A model generated the notes under the pieces. The model did not search any database. It saw nothing but the letters and a program-made list of their open reading frames with translations, and was not told the origin of the DNA. Shown here in pieces: positions 1 through 5,987 of a stretch of DNA of 13,084 nt (its first letter is position 1; every line of letters starts with the position of its first letter). Both the position numbers and the translations under genes were made by a program. Source of the DNA: an uncultured Clostridium sp. (GTDB taxonomy: Bacteria; Bacillota; Clostridia; TANB77; CAG-508); NCBI GenBank assembly GCA_900555835.1, contig USMK01000035.1:1-13084 (forward strand). Direction: 5' to 3'.

Positions 1-30
1 AACGTCCCCTATGAAGCAAAACAAAAAGAC
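1..30 (-). repeat. GGGGAC-type short interspersed repeat, copy 1
   Basis: Read on the minus strand, this unit has a T-rich start, then TTTTGCTTCATAGGGGACGT. The 15 bases TTCATAGGGGACGTT recur exactly at 323-337, and TTTTGCTTCATwGGGGAC recurs with one mismatch at 292-309. Short repeats with a GGGGAC core are scattered through many clostridial genomes and are often linked to Y1/RAYT transposases. That link is inferred from memory of the motif; no transposase gene is present here. The unit may continue beyond the window edge. Confidence 0.5.
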
Positions 31-64
31 AACTAAACTTAGCATAAAATACTAAATTTAGTTG
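18..64 (-). terminator. AT-rich hairpin with T-tract, possible intrinsic terminator
   Basis: A 12-base arm at 53-64 pairs with 30-41 (11 of 12 Watson-Crick plus one G-T) around an 11-base loop. On the minus strand it is followed by TCTTTTTGTTTT, which is the layout of an intrinsic terminator. The stem is almost all A-T, so it would be weak. It would end transcripts from truA or from the small frames at 39-189. The T-tract is shared with the adjacent repeat copy, so the fit to a terminator may be coincidental. Confidence 0.4.
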
Positions 65-164
65 CCTTCTCTATATCAAATTTATTTATTTTTTTATTCA
101 GTAATAAAATGTGTGTGTGTGTGTGTACAGCCACAAGGCTTTCAGCCATTTTTAGGTTTTTCAT
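39..164 (-). CDS. Possible 41-residue peptide containing a (GT)8 tract (doubtful)
   Basis: An ATG at 164 sits about 7 bases after AAAGGAG on the minus strand and opens a 41-codon frame ending at a TAA inside the hairpin at 30-64. The peptide has no recognisable domain. A His-Thr run (HTHTH) is encoded by the GT microsatellite at 111-126. A second ATG at 189, with an even better AAAGGAGG site, opens a different frame that ends after 15 codons at 142 (MSETKEKNYEKPKNG). Two good ribosome sites leading into overlapping short frames suggest either real leader peptides or the remains of one broken gene. I cannot assign a function, and coding is uncertain. Confidence 0.25.
   Translation of the reverse strand: MKNLKMAESLVAVHTHTHILLLNKKINKFDIEKATKFSILC
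111..126. repeat. (GT)8 dinucleotide microsatellite
   Basis: Eight perfect GT units, read as AC on the minus strand. Dinucleotide runs this long are uncommon in AT-rich bacterial DNA and are prone to slippage. It lies inside the short minus-strand frames at 39-189, where any change in unit number would shift the reading frame. Confidence 0.9.
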
Positions 165-272
165 AATTTTTCTCCTTTGTTTCCGACATTTTCCTCCTTT
201 TACAATACCACAACTCCCAAAAAAATTCAATATATTTAACCCCAGAAAATCAAAATTTTTTGCTTTACTGCA

Positions 273-281
273 TTAGCACTC
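273..281. promoter_or_regulatory. Single CIRCE half-site (HrcA operator half)
   Basis: TTAGCACTC is an exact match to one arm of the CIRCE operator (TTAGCACTC-N9-GAGTGCTAA) bound by the heat-shock repressor HrcA. The other arm should start after nine bases, at 291, but the GGGGAC-type repeat starts there instead and only about three of nine positions match. A nine-base match in a window this size can occur by chance, so this may be a degraded operator or nothing. Confidence 0.2.
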
Positions 282-290
282 AACAAGATA

Positions 291-337
291 TGTCCCCAAT
301 GAAGCAAAATGCTTCAAAAAGAAACGTCCCCTATGAA
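291..337 (-). repeat. GGGGAC-type short interspersed repeat, copy 2, overlapping the truA stop
   Basis: On the minus strand the unit begins TTCATAGGGGACGTT (337-323, identical to copy 1), runs through CTTTTTG and a 7-bp hairpin (TGAAGCA/TGCTTCA, 300-316), and ends with TTTTGCTTCATTGGGGACA (309-291). It therefore contains two GGGGAC cores in direct orientation. The first six bases, TCATAG, are the last sense codon and the stop codon of truA. No long T-run follows the hairpin in the truA direction, so I do not call it a terminator. Confidence 0.55.
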
Positions 338-1071
338 TCATAATACACTTCCACCAAATACAAACCCTGTGGTGGCAATGTCTTGCCGGCTTGGCCTCGG
401 TCTTTGCTTTGGATTATTTGTGGTATTGCTGTCGGCTCTATTTTGCCTAGTCCTACATCTACTAATGTCCCAGATATTATCCTTACCATGTTGTATAAAA
501 ATCCGCTTCCTGTTAGCTCAATTTTTATTAGGTTGCCATCTTCAATTATCTCTGCTTTGTAAATCTCCCTTACGCTATTTTTACTACTCGTTCCACTAGA
601 TTTAAAACTAGAAAAATCATATTTCCCCACAAAATACTTTATAGCCTCTCTCATTTTTTCTACATTCAGCTTTGTTGCAATATGCAACTGCAAGTCCTTG
701 TATATGGCACTTTCTATTGGTGCATTGTTTATTATGTATCTGTATTTTTTTCCAACACAGCTGTATCTAGAATGAAATCTCTCGTCAACTTCTTCGGCGC
801 TTTGAACTCTTATTGTTTTCTTTAATTTTGAATTTATAGCAAGTGGTATTTTCTCTATGGGCATATTGTTTTCCATTTTAAAATTAGCAGTTTGCCCTAA
901 GCTATGTACTCCTGCATCTGTTCTGCCAGAAGCAATTAAATTTACTTCTTCTCCTGTTACTTCAAATATTGCTCTTTCTATTTCCCCTTGTATATTTAAT
1001 TTACCAGGTTGTTTTTGCCAGCCATTAAAGCCTTTGCCATCATATTCTATTATTATTTTTATATTTCTCAT
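331..1071 (-). CDS. truA: tRNA pseudouridine(38-40) synthase TruA
   Basis: This 246-residue cytoplasmic enzyme converts uridine to pseudouridine at positions 38-40 of the tRNA anticodon stem. The N-terminus IIIEYDGKGFNGWQKQ is typical of the family. The catalytic aspartate is D52 in SGRTDAGVHS (49-57), and FHSRYSC and GSGFLYNMVRIISGTL are the later conserved blocks. The length is normal for the family. AGAGGAG lies 6 bases before the ATG and supports the start. It follows cdaA by 44 bases, a gap holding an 18-base palindrome, and is probably the last gene of the transcript. The stop codon falls within the short repeat at 291-337, but the C-terminus (YLVEVYYDS) still looks complete. Confidence 0.96.
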   Translation of the reverse strand: MRNIKIIIEYDGKGFNGWQKQPGKLNIQGEIERAIFEVTGEEVNLIASGRTDAGVHSLGQTANFKMENNMPIEKIPLAINSKLKKTIRVQSAEEVDERFHSRYSCVGKKYRYIINNAPIESAIYKDLQLHIATKLNVEKMREAIKYFVGKYDFSSFKSSGTSSKNSVREIYKAEIIEDGNLIKIELTGSGFLYNMVRIISGTLVDVGLGKIEPTAIPQIIQSKDRGQAGKTLPPQGLYLVEVYYDS

Positions 1072-1092
1072 ATTACTCCTCTTAAATTAATA

Positions 1093-1110
1093 GGACGGAA
1101 TATTCCGTCC
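1093..1110. other. Perfect 18-base palindrome between cdaA and truA
   Basis: GGACGGAATATTCCGTCC is fully self-complementary and lies 5 bases after the cdaA stop. On the minus strand it is followed by TATTAATTT, which is too broken for a good terminator. On the plus strand TTTGCTTAATTTTC follows. It could be a weak terminator, an RNA processing or stability hairpin, or a dimeric protein-binding site. The sequence alone does not separate these. Confidence 0.6.
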
Positions 1111-1115
1111 TTTGC

Positions 1116-2072
1116 TTAATTTTCTTTATTTTCTTCTTTTTTATCAGCCTTTTTATCTGCTTTCTTAAATTTGCTTGTTATACTTTTTTTCATTGCAACT
1201 ATTTTTTCTGTTCCATTTTGTTTTTCTTGTGGAAATCTTTTGGTTACTACATTTTTTATTAAAATTTTCTTTAATGCATCTTCTTTTAAATCAGCTATCA
1301 ATGTGCCATCTTTTGCAATAGAAATTTTGCCAGTTTCTTCTGAAACAACCACTGCCAATGCATCAGATTCTTTTGAAATTCCAATTGCAGCTCTGTGCCT
1401 TGTTCCTAGCTCTTTTGCTATATCTTTATCACTTGCAAGTGGCAACATACAAGCAGCTGCGGAAATTTTGTTTTCACTAATTACAACAGCTCCATCATGT
1501 AATGGTGTATTTGGAACAAATATATTTACAAGCAATTGTGGCGAAATTTCAGCCCCCATATATATTCCAGAACTAATTATATCTTTTAGTCCTATCTCTC
1601 TTTCGATAACAATTAATGCACCTGTTTTTGTTTTTGCAAGTTCTGTTACTGCTATTACTATTTTGTATATATTTTCTCTTGTTTTTGTGGCAATATCTTT
1701 ATCTATTCCAAAGAATTTAGTTAATTTGCTAGTTCCTAGCTGTTCCAAGGCTCTTCTTAACTCTGGTTGGAATACCACTATTAAAAGCAATGCACCATAT
1801 GTCATACAAGAAGATAATATAAAATTTAGTACGTGTAATTGCAAAATTCCACTTAATGCTGTTGCAATTATTAGGAATACTATTCCTTTTAGTAATTGCC
1901 AAGCTCTTGTACCTTTTACAATTTGAAGTAATTTATATCCTAAAAATATTACTATACTTAAATCCAATATTAGTAAAACCAATTTTATTGGATATTCGTG
2001 TAATAGTTGTAAATAATCTGCTATATTGTTTTTATAAAAATTATTAAACATTGTTTGAAAATTTTCTATCAT
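1116..2072 (-). CDS. cdaA: Membrane diadenylate cyclase CdaA (DacA/YbbP type)
   Basis: It makes cyclic di-AMP from two ATP; in Bacillota this messenger controls potassium and osmolyte uptake and cell-wall stability. Three membrane helices (about residues 31-50, 60-78 and 83-102) precede a cytoplasmic DAC domain. Both active-site motifs are intact: DGA at 193-195 (PLHDGAVVI) and RHR at 225-227 (LGTRHRAAIG). AAAGAGG just upstream supports the ATG start. At 318 residues it is longer than Bacillus CdaA (about 273); the excess is a Lys/Glu-rich tail after about residue 290. The regulator cdaR and glmM, which usually follow cdaA, are absent and truA follows instead. A 33-residue membrane peptide gene ends 15 bases upstream. 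Confidence 0.95.
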   Translation of the reverse strand: MIENFQTMFNNFYKNNIADYLQLLHEYPIKLVLLILDLSIVIFLGYKLLQIVKGTRAWQLLKGIVFLIIATALSGILQLHVLNFILSSCMTYGALLLIVVFQPELRRALEQLGTSKLTKFFGIDKDIATKTRENIYKIVIAVTELAKTKTGALIVIEREIGLKDIISSGIYMGAEISPQLLVNIFVPNTPLHDGAVVISENKISAAACMLPLASDKDIAKELGTRHRAAIGISKESDALAVVVSEETGKISIAKDGTLIADLKEDALKKILIKNVVTKRFPQEKQNGTEKIVAMKKSITSKFKKADKKADKKEENKEN

Positions 2073-2087
2073 TTTTTACCTCTTTTA

Positions 2088-2189
2088 CTACATAAATAAA
2101 TAGTATATTAATGAAAATACAGATGCTGATACTAATGCTATTAAAAGAATTGCTGCTATTATTTTTACCCATATATTGTTATTGTTCAT
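2088..2189 (-). CDS. Small single-pass membrane peptide, 33 residues, upstream of cdaA
   Basis: The ATG at 2189 follows GGAG by 11 bases and opens a 33-codon frame ending in TAG at 2088. The peptide starts MNNNNIWVKI, then has one long hydrophobic segment (about residues 6-32) rich in Ile, Leu, Ala and Val, ending LIYYLFM. It would be a single membrane helix with a short polar N-terminus. It begins just after the terminator/promoter region at 2211-2262 and stops 15 bases before the cdaA start, so it should be the first gene of the cdaA-truA transcript. I recognise no family. A link to CdaA is inferred only from position; it could also act as a leader that couples translation. Confidence 0.6.
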   Translation of the reverse strand: MNNNNIWVKIIAAILLIALVSASVFSLIYYLFM

Positions 2190-2210
2190 TTTTTCTCTAT
2201 CTCCTATCTT

Positions 2211-2259
2211 AATTAAAAATAAATCCTTATTTGTTTATAACACAAAATAAGGATTTATT
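2211..2259 (-). terminator. Intrinsic terminator after the 169-residue anchored protein gene
   Basis: Perfect 15-bp arms (2218-2232 and 2245-2259) enclose a 12-base loop. On the minus strand the stem runs into ATTTATTTTTAATT. It starts 12 bases after the end of the gene at 2272-2781. The stem is AT-rich apart from the central CC/GG. The -35 and -10 of a possible next promoter lie in the same bases. Confidence 0.7.
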
Positions 2260-2262
2260 CAA
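2234..2262 (-). promoter_or_regulatory. Possible sigma-A promoter for the small peptide-cdaA-truA unit
   Basis: On the minus strand TTGAAT (2262-2257), a 17-base spacer and TATAAA (2239-2234) form a fair match to the sigma-A consensus. Transcription would begin near 2227, about 38 bases before the small peptide ATG. The -10 lies in the loop of the upstream terminator and the -35 in its stem, so promoter and terminator share the same DNA. Confidence 0.45.
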
Positions 2263-2271
2263 TATATTTTT

Positions 2272-2781
2272 CTATTTTTTCTCAACTGTAAAGTCGTATG
2301 CATTTGCAATGTCTGCTGTTACAGATGCGTTTAATTGTACAGTTTCTCCTGGTTTTACAGTATCAATTACTCCTGTTAAAGAAAGTAATTTGTTTCCGTT
2401 TTCGTCAAGAGCTGTTATTAAAATGTCGAAATTACCTTTTGTTTCGCTAGTTGGATTTTTAACATTTGCAACTATTTGGCTTAGGTTTCCGTTTTCAACT
2501 AATCTAATATCAGAAATTTCTAATCCATCAATTGTTTTAGTTTTCTTTAATTGCTCACTTGTATTAACTTTTCCACCATTTGCACTTTCTTGTACGTATT
2601 TTTCAACTGTTGTATTATCTTGTGTTGGCTCTGTAACTGAATTTTCAATTTGATTATTTGTGTTTTGGTTTGTGTTTTCAACATTATTTTTTTGTCCACC
2701 CTTAACAACTAATAACACAATAATTAAAACAATTGCAACTGCACAAACAATAATAGCTCCCTTATCCTTAACTTTATCCAT
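2272..2781 (-). CDS. Membrane-anchored protein with extracellular beta-sandwich-like domain, function unknown
   Basis: The 169-residue protein has a charged start (MDKVKDKG), one membrane helix at about residues 9-27, an Asn/Thr/Gln-rich linker (about 30-75) and a compact C-terminal domain (about 82-169). The order of short strands in that domain, including GLEISDIRLVENG and VKPGETVQLNASV, resembles FxLYD-type or similar immunoglobulin-like domains of cell-surface proteins. This is pattern resemblance, not a firm family match. The helix followed by a polar linker suggests the domain sits outside the cell. AGAGGAGG precedes the ATG. It has its own strong promoter (2831-2859) and a terminator, so it is probably a single-gene unit. 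Confidence 0.85.
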   Translation of the reverse strand: MDKVKDKGAIIVCAVAIVLIIVLLVVKGGQKNNVENTNQNTNNQIENSVTEPTQDNTTVEKYVQESANGGKVNTSEQLKKTKTIDGLEISDIRLVENGNLSQIVANVKNPTSETKGNFDILITALDENGNKLLSLTGVIDTVKPGETVQLNASVTADIANAYDFTVEKK

Positions 2782-2830
2782 TCGCTCTTTCCTCCTCTTT
2801 TGATTTAAGCAATTAGCTTTTCTGTTTTGT

Positions 2831-2859
2831 ATTATATATTAAGTATATAATATTTGCAA
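2831..2859 (-). promoter_or_regulatory. Sigma-A-type promoter for the 169-residue anchored protein
   Basis: On the minus strand TTGCAA (2859-2854), 17 bases, then a perfect TATAAT (2836-2831). The predicted start near 2824 leaves a leader of about 40 bases before the ATG at 2781. It lies in the gap after the ligA-associated small genes, so this gene need not depend on read-through. Confidence 0.7.
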
Positions 2860-2867
2860 TAGGGATT

Positions 2868-3074
2868 TTAATTATTCTCATATCTAATTAGCATCCATTC
2901 CCTAATGCTTCCGTCTATTTTAGTATTATACCCATAGCATTTATCATTATATTCATTTGTTTTTTGACTTATATCAGTAATTTCTTGGTAGTTGTATTCA
3001 TTTATTTCCTCAAATTTACATATTATAGTAATTAATAATATTATAGATATAATAAGTACCAATTTTAATTTCAT
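2868..3074 (-). CDS. Small membrane-anchored or secreted hypothetical protein, 68 residues
   Basis: The protein starts MKLKLVLIIS and has one hydrophobic segment (about residues 3-19, ending in ITIIC), then a polar, Tyr/Asn/Glu-rich tail with a second Cys (KCYGYN) and a C-terminal REWMLIRYENN. The ATG at 3074 is preferred over one six codons upstream because TGGAGG lies 6 bases before it. The cysteine at the end of the hydrophobic stretch follows Ile, so it is not a good lipobox, and a simple membrane anchor or signal peptide is more likely. It follows the next small gene by 18 bases and is probably the last gene of the addA-pgsA-ligA run. No family is recognised. Confidence 0.65.
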   Translation of the reverse strand: MKLKLVLIISIILLITIICKFEEINEYNYQEITDISQKTNEYNDKCYGYNTKIDGSIREWMLIRYENN

Positions 3075-3092
3075 ACAATACCTCCAATTCAC

Positions 3093-3338
3093 CTAATTTC
3101 CAATCCCCGTCTTATATTCAAATTCAGTCATAAATTCAAATAATTCCTTCACTCGTTTTAGTGTTAATATTGACATTTTTGGATGTGGGCTTTTTTCGTT
3201 GGGATCTGTTATTAGTTCTTGTTTGTAGCAGTTTTTTGTTAGTTTGTAGATTAAGTAGCGCTTGTCCATATAGTTGTAGTAGATTTCTAGTCCATCATCT
3301 AAATCTTTCCAAAAATGGTTAAATGTATATTCTTGCAT
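3093..3338 (-). CDS. Small conserved-looking cytoplasmic protein, 81 residues
   Basis: Features include an N-terminal FNHFWKDLDDGLEIYYNYMDKRYLIYK, which reads as a short helix then two strands, a central KSPHPKM, and a C-terminal helix (LKRVKELFEFMTEFEYK). There is no membrane segment or signal. Small proteins of this general pattern are common in clostridia, but I know no function. ATAGGAG lies just before the ATG within the ligA-proximal gap, and the gene starts 9 bases after the ligA stop, so it should be co-transcribed with ligA. Confidence 0.75.
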   Translation of the reverse strand: MQEYTFNHFWKDLDDGLEIYYNYMDKRYLIYKLTKNCYKQELITDPNEKSPHPKMSILTLKRVKELFEFMTEFEYKTGIGN

Positions 3339-3347
3339 TGTTTTCTC

Positions 3348-5342
3348 CTATTTTATCATTTCTTCAAATTGTTCTTCTGTGATTATTGTTACTCCTAGCT
3401 TTTCGGCTTTTGTTAGTTTGCTTCCTGCTTCTTCGCCTGCTAGTACGTAGTCTGTTTTTTTAGAAACGGTGCTAGATACTTTTCCTGCATAGCTTTCTAT
3501 TATTTTGCTAGCTTCGTCTCTTGAATGTTTTTCTAAGGTTCCTGTTAGTACAAATATTTTTCCTGCAAATCTATCGTCTATTAGTTCTTGTCCGTGTTCT
3601 ATCATATTAACTCCTGCTTGTTTTAGTCTTTCAATTAGGTCCTTTGTTTGGTCTTGCATAAAGAATTCTGATACGCTATCTGCCGTTATTTCTCCTATTT
3701 CGTCTGTTTCATTTAGACTGTCAAAGCTTGCATTCATTAATGCATCTATATTTCCATATCTTTTTGCTAATATTTTAGCTGATTTTGTGCCTATGTGTCT
3801 TATTCCTAAGGCATTTATCAATTTGCTTAGTTCATTTTCTTTGCTTTTTGCTATTGCATCTACTAATTTTTGTGCAAATTTATCTCCATTCTTTTTTAAT
3901 GAAGCTATATCTTCTTTGCTTAGTGTGTAAATATCTGCAATGTTATTTATTAAACCTTTGCCTACAAGTTGCTCTATTATGGCATATCCTAAGCCATTTA
4001 TGTCCATTCCAACTTTTGAAGCAAAATGAACTATACTTCTTAATAGTTTGGCAGGACATTCTATTCCTATACATCTTGTAACTGCTTCTCCTGGTTCTCT
4101 TACAAGCACTCCTCCACATACTGGACATTTTGTTGGCATTTCAAAATCTTTTTCTTCACCAGTTCTTTTGTCTACTTCAACTCCTACAACTTCTGGTATT
4201 ACGTCTCCTGCTTTTTGAATTAACACAGTATCTCCTATTTTTAGGCCTTTTTCTTTTATGAAATCCTCATTATGAAGTGTTGTTTTAGATATTGTTGAAC
4301 CAGCAACTTTTATTGGCTCTAATATTGCCATTGGAGTTATTGCTCCTGTTCTTCCTACTTGGAAAGTAATATCTTTTAGCAATGTTGCTTTTTGTTCTGG
4401 GGGATATTTGTATGCAATTGCCCATTTAGGAACTTTGAAGGTTGTTCCTATTTCTTCTCTTAATTGTAAATTATCTACTTTTATAACTGCTCCGTCTATT
4501 CCAAAGCTTAGTTTTTCTCTATTTTCACCTATTTTTTCTATTTCTTTTATGACCTGTTCCATTGTAGTACATTTTTTTCTTACTGGGTTTACATTAAATC
4601 CTAGTTTTTTCAAGTATTCCAAGGCTTCAAAGTGTGATGTTAATTCTTTTTCACATTTTTGAACATTAAAACAATATATATCAAGTGGTCTTTTGCTAGC
4701 CTCTTTGCTGTCTAATTGTCTAAGTGAGCCGGCTGCTGCATTTCTAGCATTTGCAAATAGTGGTTCGTCTAGTATTTCTCTTTCTTCATTCATTTTATCA
4801 AAATCTGCTTTTGAAATAAATACTTCTCCTCTAACTATTATATCTACATCTTCTTTTAATCTTTTTGGAATTGTTTTTACAGTTTTTAAATTATCTGTTA
4901 CATCTTCTCCAATTAGTCCATTTCCTCTTGTTGCACCTCTTATAAATATTCCTTGCTTGTACTCTAAGCTAACTGAAAGGCCATCTATTTTGGTTTCAAC
5001 TACATATTCAAGTGGTTTATTAAATTCCTTTGCTGATTTTCTCATTCTTCTATCAAAATCATAGATTTCTTCATAATCAAAAACATCTTGTAAACTTTGA
5101 AGTGGTACTTCATGTTCGACTTTTTCAAAACCTTCTTTTACAGTTCCTCCAACCTTTTGAGTAAGAGAATCTTTTGTTATAAATTCTGGAAATTCTCTTT
5201 CCAAGGCTTTAAGTTCATTCATTAGCATATCATATTCGTAGTCTGAAATCTCTGGGCTGTCTTCGTCATAATACTTTCTAGCATGATATTCTAGTATTGC
5301 TCTTAGTTCAATTATTCTTTTTTTAGCTTCTGTTTTTTCCAC
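3348..5342 (-). CDS. ligA: NAD-dependent DNA ligase LigA
   Basis: This 664-residue cytoplasmic enzyme seals nicks during replication and repair using NAD+. In order: domain Ia (ARKYYDEDSPEISDYEYD, about 21-38), the adenylation domain with the nucleotidyl lysine K118 in ETKIDG, motif DGAVIKVD (283-290), the OB fold, a Cys4 zinc finger (C406, C409, C424, C429), helix-hairpin-helix repeats (about 450-560) and a BRCT domain (about 592-664). All key residues are present and the length is normal. The start is GTG, with GAGGAG 6 bases upstream; it lies 12 bases after pgsA, so the two are co-transcribed. Two small hypothetical genes follow closely. Confidence 0.98.
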   Translation of the reverse strand: MEKTEAKKRIIELRAILEYHARKYYDEDSPEISDYEYDMLMNELKALEREFPEFITKDSLTQKVGGTVKEGFEKVEHEVPLQSLQDVFDYEEIYDFDRRMRKSAKEFNKPLEYVVETKIDGLSVSLEYKQGIFIRGATRGNGLIGEDVTDNLKTVKTIPKRLKEDVDIIVRGEVFISKADFDKMNEEREILDEPLFANARNAAAGSLRQLDSKEASKRPLDIYCFNVQKCEKELTSHFEALEYLKKLGFNVNPVRKKCTTMEQVIKEIEKIGENREKLSFGIDGAVIKVDNLQLREEIGTTFKVPKWAIAYKYPPEQKATLLKDITFQVGRTGAITPMAILEPIKVAGSTISKTTLHNEDFIKEKGLKIGDTVLIQKAGDVIPEVVGVEVDKRTGEEKDFEMPTKCPVCGGVLVREPGEAVTRCIGIECPAKLLRSIVHFASKVGMDINGLGYAIIEQLVGKGLINNIADIYTLSKEDIASLKKNGDKFAQKLVDAIAKSKENELSKLINALGIRHIGTKSAKILAKRYGNIDALMNASFDSLNETDEIGEITADSVSEFFMQDQTKDLIERLKQAGVNMIEHGQELIDDRFAGKIFVLTGTLEKHSRDEASKIIESYAGKVSSTVSKKTDYVLAGEEAGSKLTKAEKLGVTIITEEQFEEMIK

Positions 5343-5354
5343 TTTAAATCTCCT

Positions 5355-5948
5355 CTAATCTTTTAATAAATCTTTTCCGTTTTTCAAATAATCCCAACCA
5401 GAAAATACTGTTGCAATTACCGATATAAGCATCATTCCAGACCATAGTATATTTAGAATTAGACTCATACCGTCTAGATTTCCAGATAAAAATTCAGCAA
5501 ATTTGTTTACATCTAAAAAGGCTAGTATAATTGCAATCATTTGAGTAACTGTTTTTAGTTTACCCCAAAAACTTGCTGCTATAACTTTTCCGCCTTTTTC
5601 AACAGCAACTAATCTGTAACCAGATACAATAAACTCTCTTGCAAGTACAATTATAGGAATCCAAGCTGGAAGTCTTGTGGCTTCTACAAGCATTACCAAT
5701 GCAGAAATAACAAGAATTTTATCAGCAAGTGGATCTGCAAATTTTCCAAAAGAAGTAACTTGATTATTCTTTCTGGCTAAGTAGCCATCTAGCTTATCTG
5801 TAATTGATGCAATTACAAAAATAATATTTATAATCCAATATGAAATAGGAATATTAAAAAAACTTCCTTCAATGTTAAATAATGGTATAACAACCATTAT
5901 TGGAACTAATAAAATTCTAAATATAGTAAGTTTATTTGGTAAATTCAT
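5355..5948 (-). CDS. pgsA: CDP-diacylglycerol-glycerol-3-phosphate phosphatidyltransferase PgsA
   Basis: It catalyses the committed step to phosphatidylglycerol: CDP-diacylglycerol plus glycerol 3-phosphate gives phosphatidylglycerol phosphate and CMP at the inner face of the membrane. The N-terminus MNLPNKLTIFRILLVP is characteristic. The CDP-alcohol phosphatidyltransferase motif is complete: D51, D54-G55, A58-R59, G68, D72, D76. About six membrane helices fit the 197-residue length. GAGGAG upstream supports the ATG. It lies 39 bases after addA and 12 bases before ligA, so it is the middle gene of the run. Confidence 0.96.
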   Translation of the reverse strand: MNLPNKLTIFRILLVPIMVVIPLFNIEGSFFNIPISYWIINIIFVIASITDKLDGYLARKNNQVTSFGKFADPLADKILVISALVMLVEATRLPAWIPIIVLAREFIVSGYRLVAVEKGGKVIAASFWGKLKTVTQMIAIILAFLDVNKFAEFLSGNLDGMSLILNILWSGMMLISVIATVFSGWDYLKNGKDLLKD

Positions 5949-5987
5949 TTTTAATTCTCCTCGCTTTTTTTTAATGCATATATTTTA

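Noticed and set aside
1171..1926. A 251-codon plus-strand open frame opposite cdaA
   Set aside because: It is antisense to a clear CdaA coding region, has an unlikely composition rich in Ile, Ser, Phe and Thr, and no ribosome site. It is a shadow frame, like the other plus-strand frames in the window.
3075..3092. A six-codon longer start for the 68-residue protein
   Set aside because: The internal ATG at 3074 is preceded by TGGAGG at a standard distance, and the longer start would use that ribosome site as coding sequence.
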